The notes: a model not told the origin generated them from the letters alone. DNA of 64,000 nt from Xanthomonas sp. CFBP 8443 (GCF_025666195.1 NZ_CP102592.1:3596001-3660000); one strand, 5' to 3'; numbered from the stretch's first letter, positions 49,985 through 59,422 are shown. Numbers and translations: made by a program.

Positions 49985-50881
49985 ATGAGTTCTTCCGATC
50001 ACGATCACCTGACCCGCTTCCTGCTGCCCGGCGCCGGCGTGCGCGGCGTGCACGTGCGCCTGGAATCGGCCTGGCGCGAGATCCTCGCGCCGGCCAGCTA
50101 TACCGCCGCGGCGACCGAACTGCTGGGCGAGGCGTGCGTGGCCGCGGCGCTGTTCACCGGCCACACCAAGGTCGACGGCCGCCTGTCGGTGCAGCTGCGC
50201 AGCCAGGGCGCGCTGCGCACCCTGTTCGCCGAATGCACCGCGGCCGGCACGCTGCGCGGCATCGTCCAGCTCAGCGAGGGCAGCGATGCGCCGCGCGACC
50301 TGCGCGCGCTCGGCGACGGCGCGCTGCTGGCGATCACCATCGAGAACCCCGGCCTGGACCCGCGCGAACCGCAGCGCTACCAGAGCCTGGTGGCGCTGTC
50401 GGCGGCCGAACTGGGCGAAGCCTTCGAGGACTATTTCCGCCAGTCCGAGCAACTACCGACCCGCCTGATCCTGGCTGCCGACGGCCAGCAGGCGGCCGGG
50501 CTGCTGCTGCAGAAACTGCCCGGCGACGCTGGCGACGAGGACGGCTGGAACCGCGCCGGCGCTTTGTTCGAAACCGTAGACGAATCGGAGCTACTGGCGC
50601 TGCCGGCCGAAACCCTGCTGCACCGGCTGTTCCACGAGGAGGCGGCACAGCTGCTTGGCACCAAGCCGCTGCGCTTCGGCTGCTCCTGCTCGCGCGAGCG
50701 GGTGGCGGCCATGTTGCGCTCGCTGGGCGAGGAAGAAGCCCGTGCCGCCGCCGAGGCGACCGGCCAGGTCGAGATCCGCTGCGAGTTCTGCGGCCGGCAC
50801 TATGACTTCCCCTTGACGGAATTCGGCGTATTGTTCGCTGTAACCCCGGCTGAACCGGCGCCACCAGAGCGCTTGCAATAG
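49985..50881 (+). CDS. hslO: Redox-regulated chaperone Hsp33
   Basis: Hsp33 is a cytoplasmic holdase switched on by oxidative unfolding. The 298-residue protein has the N-terminal folding domain (LLPGAGVRGVHVRLESAW) and the C-terminal zinc redox switch with C233-x-C235 (FGCSCSRERV) and C266-xx-C269 (RCEFCGRHYDF). An upstream in-frame ATG at 49967 would add six residues. Confidence 0.95.
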   Translation: MSSSDHDHLTRFLLPGAGVRGVHVRLESAWREILAPASYTAAATELLGEACVAAALFTGHTKVDGRLSVQLRSQGALRTLFAECTAAGTLRGIVQLSEGSDAPRDLRALGDGALLAITIENPGLDPREPQRYQSLVALSAAELGEAFEDYFRQSEQLPTRLILAADGQQAAGLLLQKLPGDAGDEDGWNRAGALFETVDESELLALPAETLLHRLFHEEAAQLLGTKPLRFGCSCSRERVAAMLRSLGEEEARAAAEATGQVEIRCEFCGRHYDFPLTEFGVLFAVTPAEPAPPERLQ

Positions 50882-50914
50882 CCGGGAACGAGCTTTAGGA
50901 CCGGGGAGTCTGGC

Positions 50915-50943
50915 TTGTTAAAGAAACATAAACCCACTAGCAT
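50915..50943 (+). promoter_or_regulatory. Promoter before the putative outer-membrane protein gene
   Basis: TTGTTA (50915-50920) and TAGCAT (50938-50943) are 17 bases apart in a locally AT-rich stretch. The leader to the ATG at 50998 would be about 48 bases. Confidence 0.55.
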
Positions 50944-50997
50944 CATCCACCCTGCCCGGCGGGAACTTTAGTTCCTGCGCGAGAGTCCCAAACCGCG

Positions 50998-51861
50998 ATG
51001 CGAGCCTTACTGCGCCTGCCACTTGCCCTGCTGATCGCCCTTGCGGCGGCCACGGGCGCGCATGCGCAAAGCAAGCCCGCCAGCGACCGGGACCGCACCG
51101 TCCTGCCGATCTGGAACAAGGGCAGCGGCAAGGTCGAGGCCTTGCTGTACCTGGAACCGACCGGCGAGCAGGCGGCCGGCGCACGCTGGCACTTCGGCCG
51201 CAATTCGCTCGACGCCGCCTTCGGCCTGTCCTCCGGCGACTCGCTGGGCCTGCTGTGCAACAGCGCCAGCGGCAGCAGCATCAGCGGCTTGGCCAGCCAT
51301 TGCATGCTCGCCAGCCTGGGCGACGACGACGGCGATGCCGGCGGCCACCACGTCGCCGCGACCACCACCTTCAATCGTCCCGGCGGGCGCCTCTCGCTGT
51401 CGGCCGGTACCGGCCGTGAGAACATGCCGGCGTGGCTGGCGGGGGCCACCAAGACCCCTGCGCTGCGCATGGAGCAGAACGATCTGACCGTGTTCGCGCA
51501 GCAGAACATCGGCCGCGAAGGCTTCGTCTCGATCGGCGGCACCTATGCGCGTGCGCGCCTGGTGCCGATCGCCGATGCCTCCGAAGCCCTGGTCAACCAG
51601 TGGGACAGCAAGAGCCTGAGCATCGGCGGCGGCTACGGTTCCTTCAGCGCCAACGTCATCGGCCGCGTGGTCGATGCGCCGGGCCAGCCCGGCAAGTGGT
51701 CCGGCCTCGGCGTGGGCCTGACCTGGCGTACTCCGTGGAGCGGCCAGCTGACCGTCGGCGCCGAGAACGTGATCACCCGCGGCAAGAACCCGTTCGCCCC
51801 GAACAACATCAGCACCGAGGAAGGCACCATCCCATACGTGCGCTACGAACAGGACTTGTAA
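50998..51861 (+). CDS. Putative outer-membrane or periplasmic beta-barrel-like protein, function unknown
   Basis: The 287-residue protein has a clear signal peptide (residues 1-23, GAHAQ cleavage). The rest is rich in alternating strands such as TVFAQQNIGREGFVSIGGTY, SLSIGGGYGSFSANVIGRVV and GLTWRTPWSGQLTVGAENVI, a pattern fitting a small beta-barrel, although it ends in RYEQDL, not in an aromatic residue. I do not recognise a named family. A terminator follows, so it is probably a single-gene unit ahead of the TonB-dependent receptor. Confidence 0.7.
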   Translation: MRALLRLPLALLIALAAATGAHAQSKPASDRDRTVLPIWNKGSGKVEALLYLEPTGEQAAGARWHFGRNSLDAAFGLSSGDSLGLLCNSASGSSISGLASHCMLASLGDDDGDAGGHHVAATTTFNRPGGRLSLSAGTGRENMPAWLAGATKTPALRMEQNDLTVFAQQNIGREGFVSIGGTYARARLVPIADASEALVNQWDSKSLSIGGGYGSFSANVIGRVVDAPGQPGKWSGLGVGLTWRTPWSGQLTVGAENVITRGKNPFAPNNISTEEGTIPYVRYEQDL

Positions 51862-51898
51862 AAGCCAACCTCCTGTTTCGAAAAAGAATTTCTGCAAG

Positions 51899-51925
51899 AA
51901 AAGCCCCTTCGAGGGGCTTTTTTTT
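51899..51925 (+). terminator. Strong Rho-independent terminator
   Basis: AAGCCCC pairs with GGGGCTT around TTCGA, followed by an unbroken run of T residues. It separates the unknown envelope gene from the TonB-dependent receptor gene. Confidence 0.93.
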
Positions 51926-51934
51926 GCCCTGAGC

Positions 51935-51953
51935 AAGTCAAATATTGTGACTT
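51935..51953. promoter_or_regulatory. Palindromic site in the TonB-dependent receptor leader
   Basis: AAGTCA and TGACTT form a perfect inverted repeat with a seven-base AT spacer. The surrounding 51930-52000 is the most AT-rich stretch of the neighbourhood and likely holds the promoter; TTGCGG (51965-51970) with TTTAAT (51987-51992) is one candidate. The binding protein is unknown. Confidence 0.5.
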
Positions 51954-52105
51954 ACACCACACTTTTGCGGATATTATTAACAACTCTTTAATTTCCAGGA
52001 AGAGGCAGTTACTATCGGTTCACCCTGCGGATTTTGGCGTCGCATTTCGACACCACCGCCGGACAACCTTCAGTTGCCACCACACCTCATTCGGAGAGAG
52101 AGCCA

Positions 52106-54985
52106 ATGAATTGCAAGACCCACCGCCTGCGCGACGCCATCACGTTCGCGCTCGCCGCTGGCACCACCGCCCTGCTCAGCACGGGCGCGGCGGTTGCCCA
52201 GGACAGCACTTCCAGCGACCCCTCCAAGACCCTGGACACGATCCAGGTCACCGGTTCGCGCGTTGCCCGCGTCGAGACCGAGACCGCCAGCCCGGTAGTG
52301 GTGATCGATCGCGCGGCGATCGAGCAGACCGGCAAGCTGACCCTGGGCGACCTGGTGCAGGAGCTGCCGGCGATGTCCGGCGCGCCGTCCACCCCGGCGG
52401 TCAACAACGGCGGCGGCGACGGCAAGTCCTCGGTCGACCTGCGCGGCCTGGGCGATGAGCGCACGCTGCTGCTGGTCAACGGCCGCCGCGTCGCCAACAA
52501 CGACGTCAACTCGATCCCCGCCACCGCGGTGGAGCGCATCGAAGTGCTGACCAGCGGCGCCTCGGCCGTGTACGGCTCCGACGCCGTCGCCGGTGTGGTC
52601 AACTTCATCCTGCGCAAGGATTTCGAAGGCCTGGCGGTCAGCGTCGACTACGGCCAGGCGACCCACCTGAGCGATGGCGCGCGCAACGGCGGCTCGGTGA
52701 CCTTCGGTCAGGTCGGCGATCGCGGCAACATCATGGCGGGCCTGAACTACAACAAGTTCGACGGCATTTCCTCGGCCGACCGCAAGTACTCCAAGGACGC
52801 GACCTACCTGTACAGCGGCTACGTGACCATCCTCGGGTCCAGCCGTACGCCGGGCGGCCGCATCACCATGCCGGCCAACCTGGCCACGCAGTACGGCTGC
52901 GGCACGGTCACCCTGACCCCGGGCGCCAGCGGCGCCTCGCAGGCCGACTACCGCTGCTACTCCGGCGCGCGCGACTCCTTCAACTATCAGGCCACCAACC
53001 TGATCATGACGCCGCAGGAACGCACCAACGCGTTCTTCCTGGCCAACTACCAGATCACCGACAGCATCAACGCGTTCGCCCAGGTCTACCACAACAAGAC
53101 CAGTTCGAACTTCGCCATCGCCGCGCTGCCGTTCGATGCCCGCGGCGACAAGGTGGTCATCTCCGCCGACAATTTCTACAACCCGTTCGGCGTGGATTTC
53201 GGCGCGGACGTCGCCGGCAACCAGTACAACCAGTTCCTGACCCGCTTCACCTCGCTGGGCCAGCGCCGCTCGTACTACAGCACCGTCACCGACCAGGTCG
53301 TCGCCGGCCTGGAAGGCTTCGTCGGCGACACGTCCTGGAAGTGGGACGCGGCGATGAACTACGGCCACTACACCCGCGAGAACACCAGCTACGGCTACGT
53401 GTACTACGCCGGCCTGCGCGACGCGCTGGGCCCGTCGTTCCAGGACACCGACGGCGTGGTCAAGTGCGGCAGCGCCGGCAACGTGATCTCCGGTTGCACC
53501 CCGCTCAACATCTTCAACATCAACGACCCGCAGACGATCTCCACCCTGGAAGACTACGAAGCGCGTCCGACCTACTCCACCACGTACCAGATGCGCAGCT
53601 TCGAAGCCAATGCCAACGGCGAGCTGTTCACGCTGCCGGCCGGTGCCGCGCAGCTGGCCGTGGGCCTCTCCTGGCGCGAGGAGTACCAGAAGAACTCGGT
53701 CGACTACATCGCCATCGCCGACCCGGACGGCAACTGCTTCATCTCGCAGGAAGCCTGCGGCACCCCGCTGAGCGGCAAGTACAACGTCAAGGAACTCTAC
53801 GGCGAACTGTACGTCCCGCTGCTGTCGGAAGTCCCGTTCGCGCACCTGCTGGCGGTCACCCTGGGTTCGCGCTATTCCGACTACAACACCTTCGGCGACA
53901 CCACCAACAGCAAGATCCAGCTGGAATGGCGCCCGATCGAGAACCTGCTGCTGCGCGGCACGGTCGCCGAGGTATTCCGTGCGCCGACCATCGACAACCT
54001 GTACAGCGGTGCGACCGGCGATGCGCCGAACTTCACCGACCCGTGTATCGGTTACGGCGCTCCCGGTGGTCCGCGTGATCACGAAGCCGCGTGCGGCGCG
54101 GGCTCAGGCGCGACTGCCATTCCCGTCACCGGCATCACGCCGAGTGGCCTGTCGCAGACCACGGGCGTGTGGTCGGGCTCGGTCGCGGCTGGTTTCGAGC
54201 TGAAGCCGGAACAGGGCAAGTCGTTCGACTGGGGCGTGGTATACGACCCGGAATGGCTGCCGGGCTTCTCGGCCAGCCTGGACTACTGGCGCCTGTACCT
54301 CAACGACACGATCAACCGTGCCGATGCGCAGACCGTGGCCAATATCTGCTACGAAGACGAAAGCAGCCCGTTCTGCGGCTTCATCAACCGCTACTCGGAT
54401 GGCCAGGTCAACTTCATCCGCGAACCGATCGTCAACCTGGGCCGCCTCGACACCAAGGGCTGGGATCTGGCGCTGCGCTACCGCCTGCCGGATACCGCGT
54501 GGGGCAGCTACACCTTCGGCCTGGACGGCACCTACATCGCGCGCTACGACAACAAGACCAATCCGGCCGATCCGGATGGCGTCGTGACCCACGTTGCCGG
54601 CACCTACAACAAGACCTACGGCCTGTACTCGCGGGTCCGTGGCCGCCTGTTCGTCAACTGGCAGAAGGGCGACCTGGCCGCCAGCTGGCGCGTGCGGTAC
54701 ATCGGTCCGTTCGACGTGGGCAGCGCCGATCCGTCGCAGAACTTCAGCTCCGATGCCGGCTTCCCGACGGTGGTCTCCGAGTACGGTTCCTACTTCATGC
54801 ACAGCGTCAGCGCCAGCTACGCGCTGCCGTGGTTCAATTCGAAGATCGAAGTCGGCCTGGACAACGTGTTCGACAAGCAGCCGCCCATGCTGTATCAGAA
54901 CAACGTGCTCAACGCGAACACGGACGTCAACAGCTTCGACACCGTGGGCCGCTACCTGTGGGCTCGCTACAGCATGAACTTCTGA
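52106..54985 (+). CDS. TonB-dependent outer-membrane receptor
   Basis: The 959-residue protein has a signal peptide (about 1-32, AAVAQ), a TonB box-like LDTIQVTGSR, a plug domain (ASPVVVIDRAAIEQTGKLTL, SSVDLRGLGDERTLLLVNGR, AIERIEVL-like segment AVERIEVLTSGASAVYGSDA) and a long beta-barrel ending in aromatic F (RYLWARYSMNF). It imports a large or scarce substrate with energy from TonB. The plug and barrel resemble the large Xanthomonas receptor class for sugars or peptides, but the ligand is not evident. GGAGAGAG precedes ATG 52106. It is followed by a hairpin and the TPR-sulfotransferase gene. Confidence 0.94.
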   Translation: MNCKTHRLRDAITFALAAGTTALLSTGAAVAQDSTSSDPSKTLDTIQVTGSRVARVETETASPVVVIDRAAIEQTGKLTLGDLVQELPAMSGAPSTPAVNNGGGDGKSSVDLRGLGDERTLLLVNGRRVANNDVNSIPATAVERIEVLTSGASAVYGSDAVAGVVNFILRKDFEGLAVSVDYGQATHLSDGARNGGSVTFGQVGDRGNIMAGLNYNKFDGISSADRKYSKDATYLYSGYVTILGSSRTPGGRITMPANLATQYGCGTVTLTPGASGASQADYRCYSGARDSFNYQATNLIMTPQERTNAFFLANYQITDSINAFAQVYHNKTSSNFAIAALPFDARGDKVVISADNFYNPFGVDFGADVAGNQYNQFLTRFTSLGQRRSYYSTVTDQVVAGLEGFVGDTSWKWDAAMNYGHYTRENTSYGYVYYAGLRDALGPSFQDTDGVVKCGSAGNVISGCTPLNIFNINDPQTISTLEDYEARPTYSTTYQMRSFEANANGELFTLPAGAAQLAVGLSWREEYQKNSVDYIAIADPDGNCFISQEACGTPLSGKYNVKELYGELYVPLLSEVPFAHLLAVTLGSRYSDYNTFGDTTNSKIQLEWRPIENLLLRGTVAEVFRAPTIDNLYSGATGDAPNFTDPCIGYGAPGGPRDHEAACGAGSGATAIPVTGITPSGLSQTTGVWSGSVAAGFELKPEQGKSFDWGVVYDPEWLPGFSASLDYWRLYLNDTINRADAQTVANICYEDESSPFCGFINRYSDGQVNFIREPIVNLGRLDTKGWDLALRYRLPDTAWGSYTFGLDGTYIARYDNKTNPADPDGVVTHVAGTYNKTYGLYSRVRGRLFVNWQKGDLAASWRVRYIGPFDVGSADPSQNFSSDAGFPTVVSEYGSYFMHSVSASYALPWFNSKIEVGLDNVFDKQPPMLYQNNVLNANTDVNSFDTVGRYLWARYSMNF

Positions 54986-55016
54986 GCACGGCAACGACGC
55001 TCTTTGTTTGAAGACG

Positions 55017-55047
55017 GGGCCGCGCGAACGATTCGCGCGGCCCTTTT
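55017..55047 (+). terminator. Terminator or attenuator after the TonB-dependent receptor
   Basis: GGGCCGCGCGAA and TTCGCGCGGCCC form a 12-base stem with a three-base loop followed by four T residues. The short T-run may allow read-through into the TPR-sulfotransferase gene that starts 16 bases later. Confidence 0.82.
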
Positions 55048-55062
55048 CATTGGCAGACTCAA

Positions 55063-56907
55063 ATGAATTCACCGCAACTGCACTACGCCATCCAGCTGAT
55101 CGAACAAGGTCAGGCCGCAGCCGCAGCCGATCTGTGCCGACAGGCGCTGGCGGGCGTTCCAGGCGACCCGTCCTGGAACACCTTGCTGGCGATGTCGCTG
55201 CAGCATGCCGGCGACACCGCTGGCGCCGCCGCCATCTACCAACGCCTGACCGAACTGCAACCGCACGAGTCCGCGCACTGGGCCAACCTCGGCCTGACCC
55301 TGCGCACGCTCGGCGAGCATGCCCCGGCCGAGCACGCCTATCAGCGAGCGCTGTCGCTGGCGCCACGCACCTACCACTTCCTGGTCGATTACGGCCTGCT
55401 GCTGCTGGACAAGGGCGACATCGCCCATGCCCGCCACCGCTTCCTGGATGCCGTGGACCTGGACCCCTCCCAGGCCGAGGCGCGCATCTATGCCTCCATC
55501 GCCTGCTTCGAGTGCGGCGACGCGCAGCGCGCAGCGACGTTGCTGCCGCCACCAGCGGTCTGGCCGCAGCTTCCGGACAACCTACGCGAGGAACTGGCGA
55601 CCGCATTGATCCAGGTCGGCCGCACCGACGAAGCCGAGGCGCTGCTGTCGCAGAACCGGCCGGGGCAAAGCCCGTCGCTGTCCAACCTCATCCGCCTGGC
55701 GCAGCTCTACGAGCGCACCAATCGCGTCGAGCAGGCCGAAGCCTTGCTTGCGCAAGCGGCATCGATGCCGCAGCAACACGACCGGCAGACACGCGTCGAC
55801 GTGCTGCAGCTGGAAACTTCGCTGTCACTGCGGCGCAAGAACTACGCGTCCGCACGCAGCGCCGCCGAGACCCTGCTCGCGCTGCAGCCGCAGATCCAGG
55901 CCCAGGCCAACGCCTACTTCGCACTGGCCGGTATCGAAGACAAGCAACGCCATCCCGCCGCCGCGATGGCGATGCTGGAGAAGGCGCATGCCATCCATTT
56001 CAAGCTTGCCGCCGATACCGTGCCGGAAATCGCGCACTCCAACGAAGAACCGTTGAAGGTTTCGAGCCTGTGGCTGGACGAGGCGCAGGCGCGCTATGCA
56101 CAGGCGCGCGACGCTGCGCCCGGGAGCGACGCCTCGCCGGTATTCATCGTCGGCTTCCCGCGCTCGGGCACCACCATGCTCGAGCAGATGCTCGATGCGC
56201 ACCCGGGCTACGCGTCGATGGACGAACGCGCGATTCTGCAGCGTTGCATCGAATGGATGGAGGCGCAGGGCAAGCACTATCCCTACGATCTCGGCGAGCT
56301 GGACGAGGCGCAGGTCGAGGCGATGCGCCAGGTGTACTGGTCGGAGATCGCCAAGGTCATCGCGCTGGCACCGGGCCAGCAGCTGGTCGACAAAAATCCG
56401 CTCAACATGCTGCGCCTGCCGATGATCATGCGCCTGTTCCCGAACGCCAGGATCATCCTCGCCTTGCGCCATCCCTGCGACGTGCTGCTGAGCTGCTACA
56501 TGCAGAACTTCCGCTCTCCGGCGTTCATGGTGCTGTGTTCCAGCCTGGAGCGCCTGGCCAAGAGCTACGTCAACGCGATGCGGTTCTGGATCCACCACCA
56601 GGCATTGCTGCAGCCGGACCTGCTGGTCCTCAAGTACGAGGAGACGGTGGCCGATTTCCCGGCACAGGTGCAGCGCATCGGCGGTTTCCTCGGTATCGCG
56701 CAACCCGAATTCCTGGCCGGCTTCAGCCAGCACGCCGCGCGCAAGGGCTATATCAGCACGCCCAGCTATTCGCAGGTGGTGGAGCCGGTGAACCGGCGCG
56801 CGGTGGATCGCTGGCATGCGTACGCACCGTGGCTGGCCAGCGCGCTGCCGATCCTGCAGCCGGTGGCCGCGCATTGGGACTACGACCTGGAGATGCCTGC
56901 GCCATGA
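55063..56907 (+). CDS. TPR-repeat sulfotransferase
   Basis: The 614-residue protein has several TPR repeats in the N-terminal half (LLAMSLQHAGDTAGAAAIYQ, WANLGLTLRTLGEHAPAEHA, and others to about residue 330). A PAPS-dependent sulfotransferase domain follows (about 360-600): 5'-phosphosulfate loop VFIVGFPRSGTTMLEQML near residue 363 and 3'-phosphate motif ALRHPCDVLLSCYMQNF near 468. It would transfer sulfate to a protein or peptide held by the TPRs (inference from domain layout). No signal peptide is visible. Its stop overlaps the 2OG-Fe(II) oxygenase start (ATGA). Confidence 0.9.
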   Translation: MNSPQLHYAIQLIEQGQAAAAADLCRQALAGVPGDPSWNTLLAMSLQHAGDTAGAAAIYQRLTELQPHESAHWANLGLTLRTLGEHAPAEHAYQRALSLAPRTYHFLVDYGLLLLDKGDIAHARHRFLDAVDLDPSQAEARIYASIACFECGDAQRAATLLPPPAVWPQLPDNLREELATALIQVGRTDEAEALLSQNRPGQSPSLSNLIRLAQLYERTNRVEQAEALLAQAASMPQQHDRQTRVDVLQLETSLSLRRKNYASARSAAETLLALQPQIQAQANAYFALAGIEDKQRHPAAAMAMLEKAHAIHFKLAADTVPEIAHSNEEPLKVSSLWLDEAQARYAQARDAAPGSDASPVFIVGFPRSGTTMLEQMLDAHPGYASMDERAILQRCIEWMEAQGKHYPYDLGELDEAQVEAMRQVYWSEIAKVIALAPGQQLVDKNPLNMLRLPMIMRLFPNARIILALRHPCDVLLSCYMQNFRSPAFMVLCSSLERLAKSYVNAMRFWIHHQALLQPDLLVLKYEETVADFPAQVQRIGGFLGIAQPEFLAGFSQHAARKGYISTPSYSQVVEPVNRRAVDRWHAYAPWLASALPILQPVAAHWDYDLEMPAP

Positions 56908-57470
56908 AAGCGCTCAGCGACTACATCCGCAGCTACGACGACGCGCTGCCCGAGGCGTTCTGCCGCCAGCTGATCGATGGCTTCGAGGCCTCGCGCGCGC
57001 ATCACCAGCGCAACGGCAGCAACAGCCGCGCGGTGCTCGGCGACAGCAACTGGACCGAACTGGATGTCGGCAAGCTCGCCGACCCGGCGTTCCTGGGATT
57101 CTTCCTGGACAAGATCGAGCACTACCTGGCGCGCTACAACCAGGATCTCGGGCTGACCCTGTCGATTCCCTACCGCCCGACCATCGACCGGCTGATCCTG
57201 AAGAAATACGAGGTCGGCGGCGGCGACCGGTTCCAGCCGCACTTCGATTCGATCGACGAGGTGTCCGAGCGCTACCTGGTGTTCCTGTGGTATCTCAACG
57301 ACGTGGCCGAGGGCGGCACCACGCGCTTCTGCGACCTGGACGTGGAAACCGCGCCGCGCGCCGGCAGGCTGCTGATGTTCCCGCCGTACTGGATGTACCA
57401 GCACGTCGGCAATCCGCCGGTCTCCAACGCCAAGTACATCCTGTCCACCTACCTGATGTTCAAACGCTGA
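56904..57470 (+). CDS. 2-oxoglutarate/Fe(II) oxygenase, prolyl-hydroxylase-like
   Basis: The 188-residue protein is a compact 2OG-Fe(II) oxygenase: the HxD iron motif FQPHFDSIDE (about residue 113), GGTTRFCDLD, and distal YQHVGNPP with the third iron histidine, then KYILSTYLMF with a lysine in the 2-oxoglutarate position as in prolyl 4-hydroxylases. It is translationally coupled to the TPR-sulfotransferase, so the two probably modify the same substrate. The substrate is unknown. Confidence 0.88.
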   Translation: MKALSDYIRSYDDALPEAFCRQLIDGFEASRAHHQRNGSNSRAVLGDSNWTELDVGKLADPAFLGFFLDKIEHYLARYNQDLGLTLSIPYRPTIDRLILKKYEVGGGDRFQPHFDSIDEVSERYLVFLWYLNDVAEGGTTRFCDLDVETAPRAGRLLMFPPYWMYQHVGNPPVSNAKYILSTYLMFKR

Positions 57471-57518
57471 GCAGCGTGCCGCGCGCGCCGGCCCGGCCGT
57501 GCGAACGCGGCCGCTTGG

Positions 57519-58811
57519 CTACAGGCCCGCGCGCAGGTTGAACGCGCCGATCGACTCGATCAACTGCCGCAGCGCCAGCGTCTCGGCCTCTTCCAGGTCC
57601 GGGTGCCAGGTATCCAGGATCATCACCACCCGCACCTGGTCGCTATGGTTCCAGGCCTGGTGCAGGCAGCTGTCGTTGAAGGTGACCGGTTGCCCGACCT
57701 GCCAGGCGTGGGCGATGCCGGCCACCTCCAGCGCGCAGTCCGGCGGCACGATCAGCGGCAGATGCGTGACCACCCGCGAATTACTGACGCCATAGTGCGG
57801 CTTGATCGTGGTGCCGGGCGCCAGGATCGAGAACAGCACCTCCGGCGCGTGCAGGTCGATTCGGGTCAACGGGACGTGCGCCAGCGCCGCCGCGGTGATC
57901 GGGCAACGCTGCAGGTTCTCGGCGTGCGCCACGCCATGCCGATAGAAGAAGTACGCGTCCCAGGCGCCATCGCCCTGCTTGGCGCTGAGATAGTCCTGCG
58001 GCGTGGCGCCATTGCTGAAATCCAGGAACGGCTGCACCGCCTGGCGCGAAGCCAGGACCTGCCGCACTTCGTTGCAGATGCCCTCGGTGGCGCCCTGCAG
58101 CCGCGCGTACCAGGGGAAGCGCTCGGCACCCAGATACGGCGAAGGATCCAGGTCGGGCACATACAGAAAGGTCGGGCGTTGGCCATCGTCGGCCGGGCGC
58201 GGCTGCACCCCCAGATAGATGCGCAGCGCCGCCGTCACCCGGCGCAGCGCCGCTTCGCCGAAGCGCTCGATCAGCGGCTGCACCGCGGCCGCGAGCAGGG
58301 CGTGCCGACCCCGGTCGATCCGCGCCATCGCCGCGAGCACCCGCGGCTGCAGCTCCGGCGCCGTGCTGCGCTGGTCGAGCCAGCGGCCCTTGGCCTGCGC
58401 GGCATGCACCGCGGCGAAGTACATCGGCAAGGCGTCATCGCCACGCCCCGCCGCATCCAGGCTCTCGGCGTAGCACAGCCGCACCAGGAACGCGTCCGGC
58501 GCCAGCTGCAAGGCCTGCTCGAACGCCGGCAGCGCCTGCGCATGCTCGCCCAGATGGGCCAGGCACATGCCCAGCCGGCTCCACGCCTCCAGGGTCGGCT
58601 CGGCGGCGGCCACCAGGGTCCATGCCTGCGCCGCGCGCGCAAGCTGGCCGCTCTCCGTCAACAGCGTCGCGTGCATACGCCGCAGCGTCACATCGTCCGC
58701 CGCCTTGGCCAGGACCTGCTCGCACAGCGCATCGGCACGCCGATAGTCGCCCTGGGCGAGATGGCGGCGCACCTCCTCGTGCACGCTAGCGCGCGTCAGT
58801 TCCTGAAACAT
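57519..58811 (-). CDS. TPR-containing aspartyl/asparaginyl beta-hydroxylase
   Basis: The 430-residue protein has TPR-like repeats in the first half (HLAQGDYRRADALCEQVL, SRLGMCLAHLGEHAQALPAF) and an Asp_Arg_Hydrox domain in the second: IKPHYGVSNSRVVTHLPLIV, FNDSCLHQAWNHSD and RVVMILDTWHPDL carry the iron histidines and arginine. It would beta-hydroxylate aspartate or asparagine in a peptide. Its ATG overlaps the TetR TGA (TGATG), so it is co-expressed with that regulator. It is tail to tail with the other 2OG oxygenase. Confidence 0.9.
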   Translation of the reverse strand: MFQELTRASVHEEVRRHLAQGDYRRADALCEQVLAKAADDVTLRRMHATLLTESGQLARAAQAWTLVAAAEPTLEAWSRLGMCLAHLGEHAQALPAFEQALQLAPDAFLVRLCYAESLDAAGRGDDALPMYFAAVHAAQAKGRWLDQRSTAPELQPRVLAAMARIDRGRHALLAAAVQPLIERFGEAALRRVTAALRIYLGVQPRPADDGQRPTFLYVPDLDPSPYLGAERFPWYARLQGATEGICNEVRQVLASRQAVQPFLDFSNGATPQDYLSAKQGDGAWDAYFFYRHGVAHAENLQRCPITAAALAHVPLTRIDLHAPEVLFSILAPGTTIKPHYGVSNSRVVTHLPLIVPPDCALEVAGIAHAWQVGQPVTFNDSCLHQAWNHSDQVRVVMILDTWHPDLEEAETLALRQLIESIGAFNLRAGL

Positions 58812-59422
58812 CAGCCCGGGATCAGGGTCACGATGACGTGTTCGACGTAGGCCTCGAACTCCTCGCGCGCCTGCTTTGGCTGGTGCAGCTGCAGCGACAA
58901 CTGCAGGAAGCCGACATAGGCGGCATACGCCAACCGGGCGCGGTGCTGGGCATCGGTGCGGCTGAGTCCGGCCTGGCGGAACGAGGCGATCAGGTACTCC
59001 ATGCGCCGTTGCGAGACCCGGTCGATGACCGGACGCACCGCCGGATGGTCCAGCGCCTTCAGCAATTCGCTATAGATGATGTGCGGCTTGACCTCGTGCG
59101 CGACCAGCTGGAACAGCGCGCGCAGGCGGGTGCGCGGATCCGGCACCTCTTCCAGGCTGCCGAACACCTGTTGCTGCTCGACCAGTTCCCAACGCTCCAG
59201 CGCCGCCTGCAGCAGCGCATCGCGCGAGGGGAAATGCCAGTAGAAGCTGCCTTTGGTCACGCCGAGCCGGCGCGCCAGCGGCTCCACCGCCACCGCGTTG
59301 ACGCCTTGCTCGGCGATCAGGTCCAGTGCGGCCTGCGCCCAGTCTTCGGCGCTGAGTCGGTTGTTGCGGCCGCCGCTCGGAGCGGCGGCATCGTCGGTGC
59401 TTGGCGCGGAAGCATTGTTCAT
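58811..59422 (-). CDS. TetR family transcriptional regulator
   Basis: The 203-residue protein has a disordered start, an N-terminal TetR helix-turn-helix (AALDLIAEQGVNAVAVEPLA, RLGVTKGSFYWHFPSRDAL) and a C-terminal ligand domain. It most likely represses the divergent hydrolase-fadE operon and perhaps its own operon with the beta-hydroxylase, through CCATAC-type sites in the 139-base gap. The ligand may be an acyl-CoA or ester (inference from the neighbouring fadE). Confidence 0.92.
   Translation of the reverse strand: MNNASAPSTDDAAAPSGGRNNRLSAEDWAQAALDLIAEQGVNAVAVEPLARRLGVTKGSFYWHFPSRDALLQAALERWELVEQQQVFGSLEEVPDPRTRLRALFQLVAHEVKPHIIYSELLKALDHPAVRPVIDRVSQRRMEYLIASFRQAGLSRTDAQHRARLAYAAYVGFLQLSLQLHQPKQAREEFEAYVEHVIVTLIPG

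Noticed and set aside
54986..55062. A small peptide gene between the TonB receptor and the TPR-sulfotransferase
   Set aside because: The gap is occupied by a terminator hairpin and has no start codon with ribosome binding site and sensible frame; no precursor peptide could be supported.
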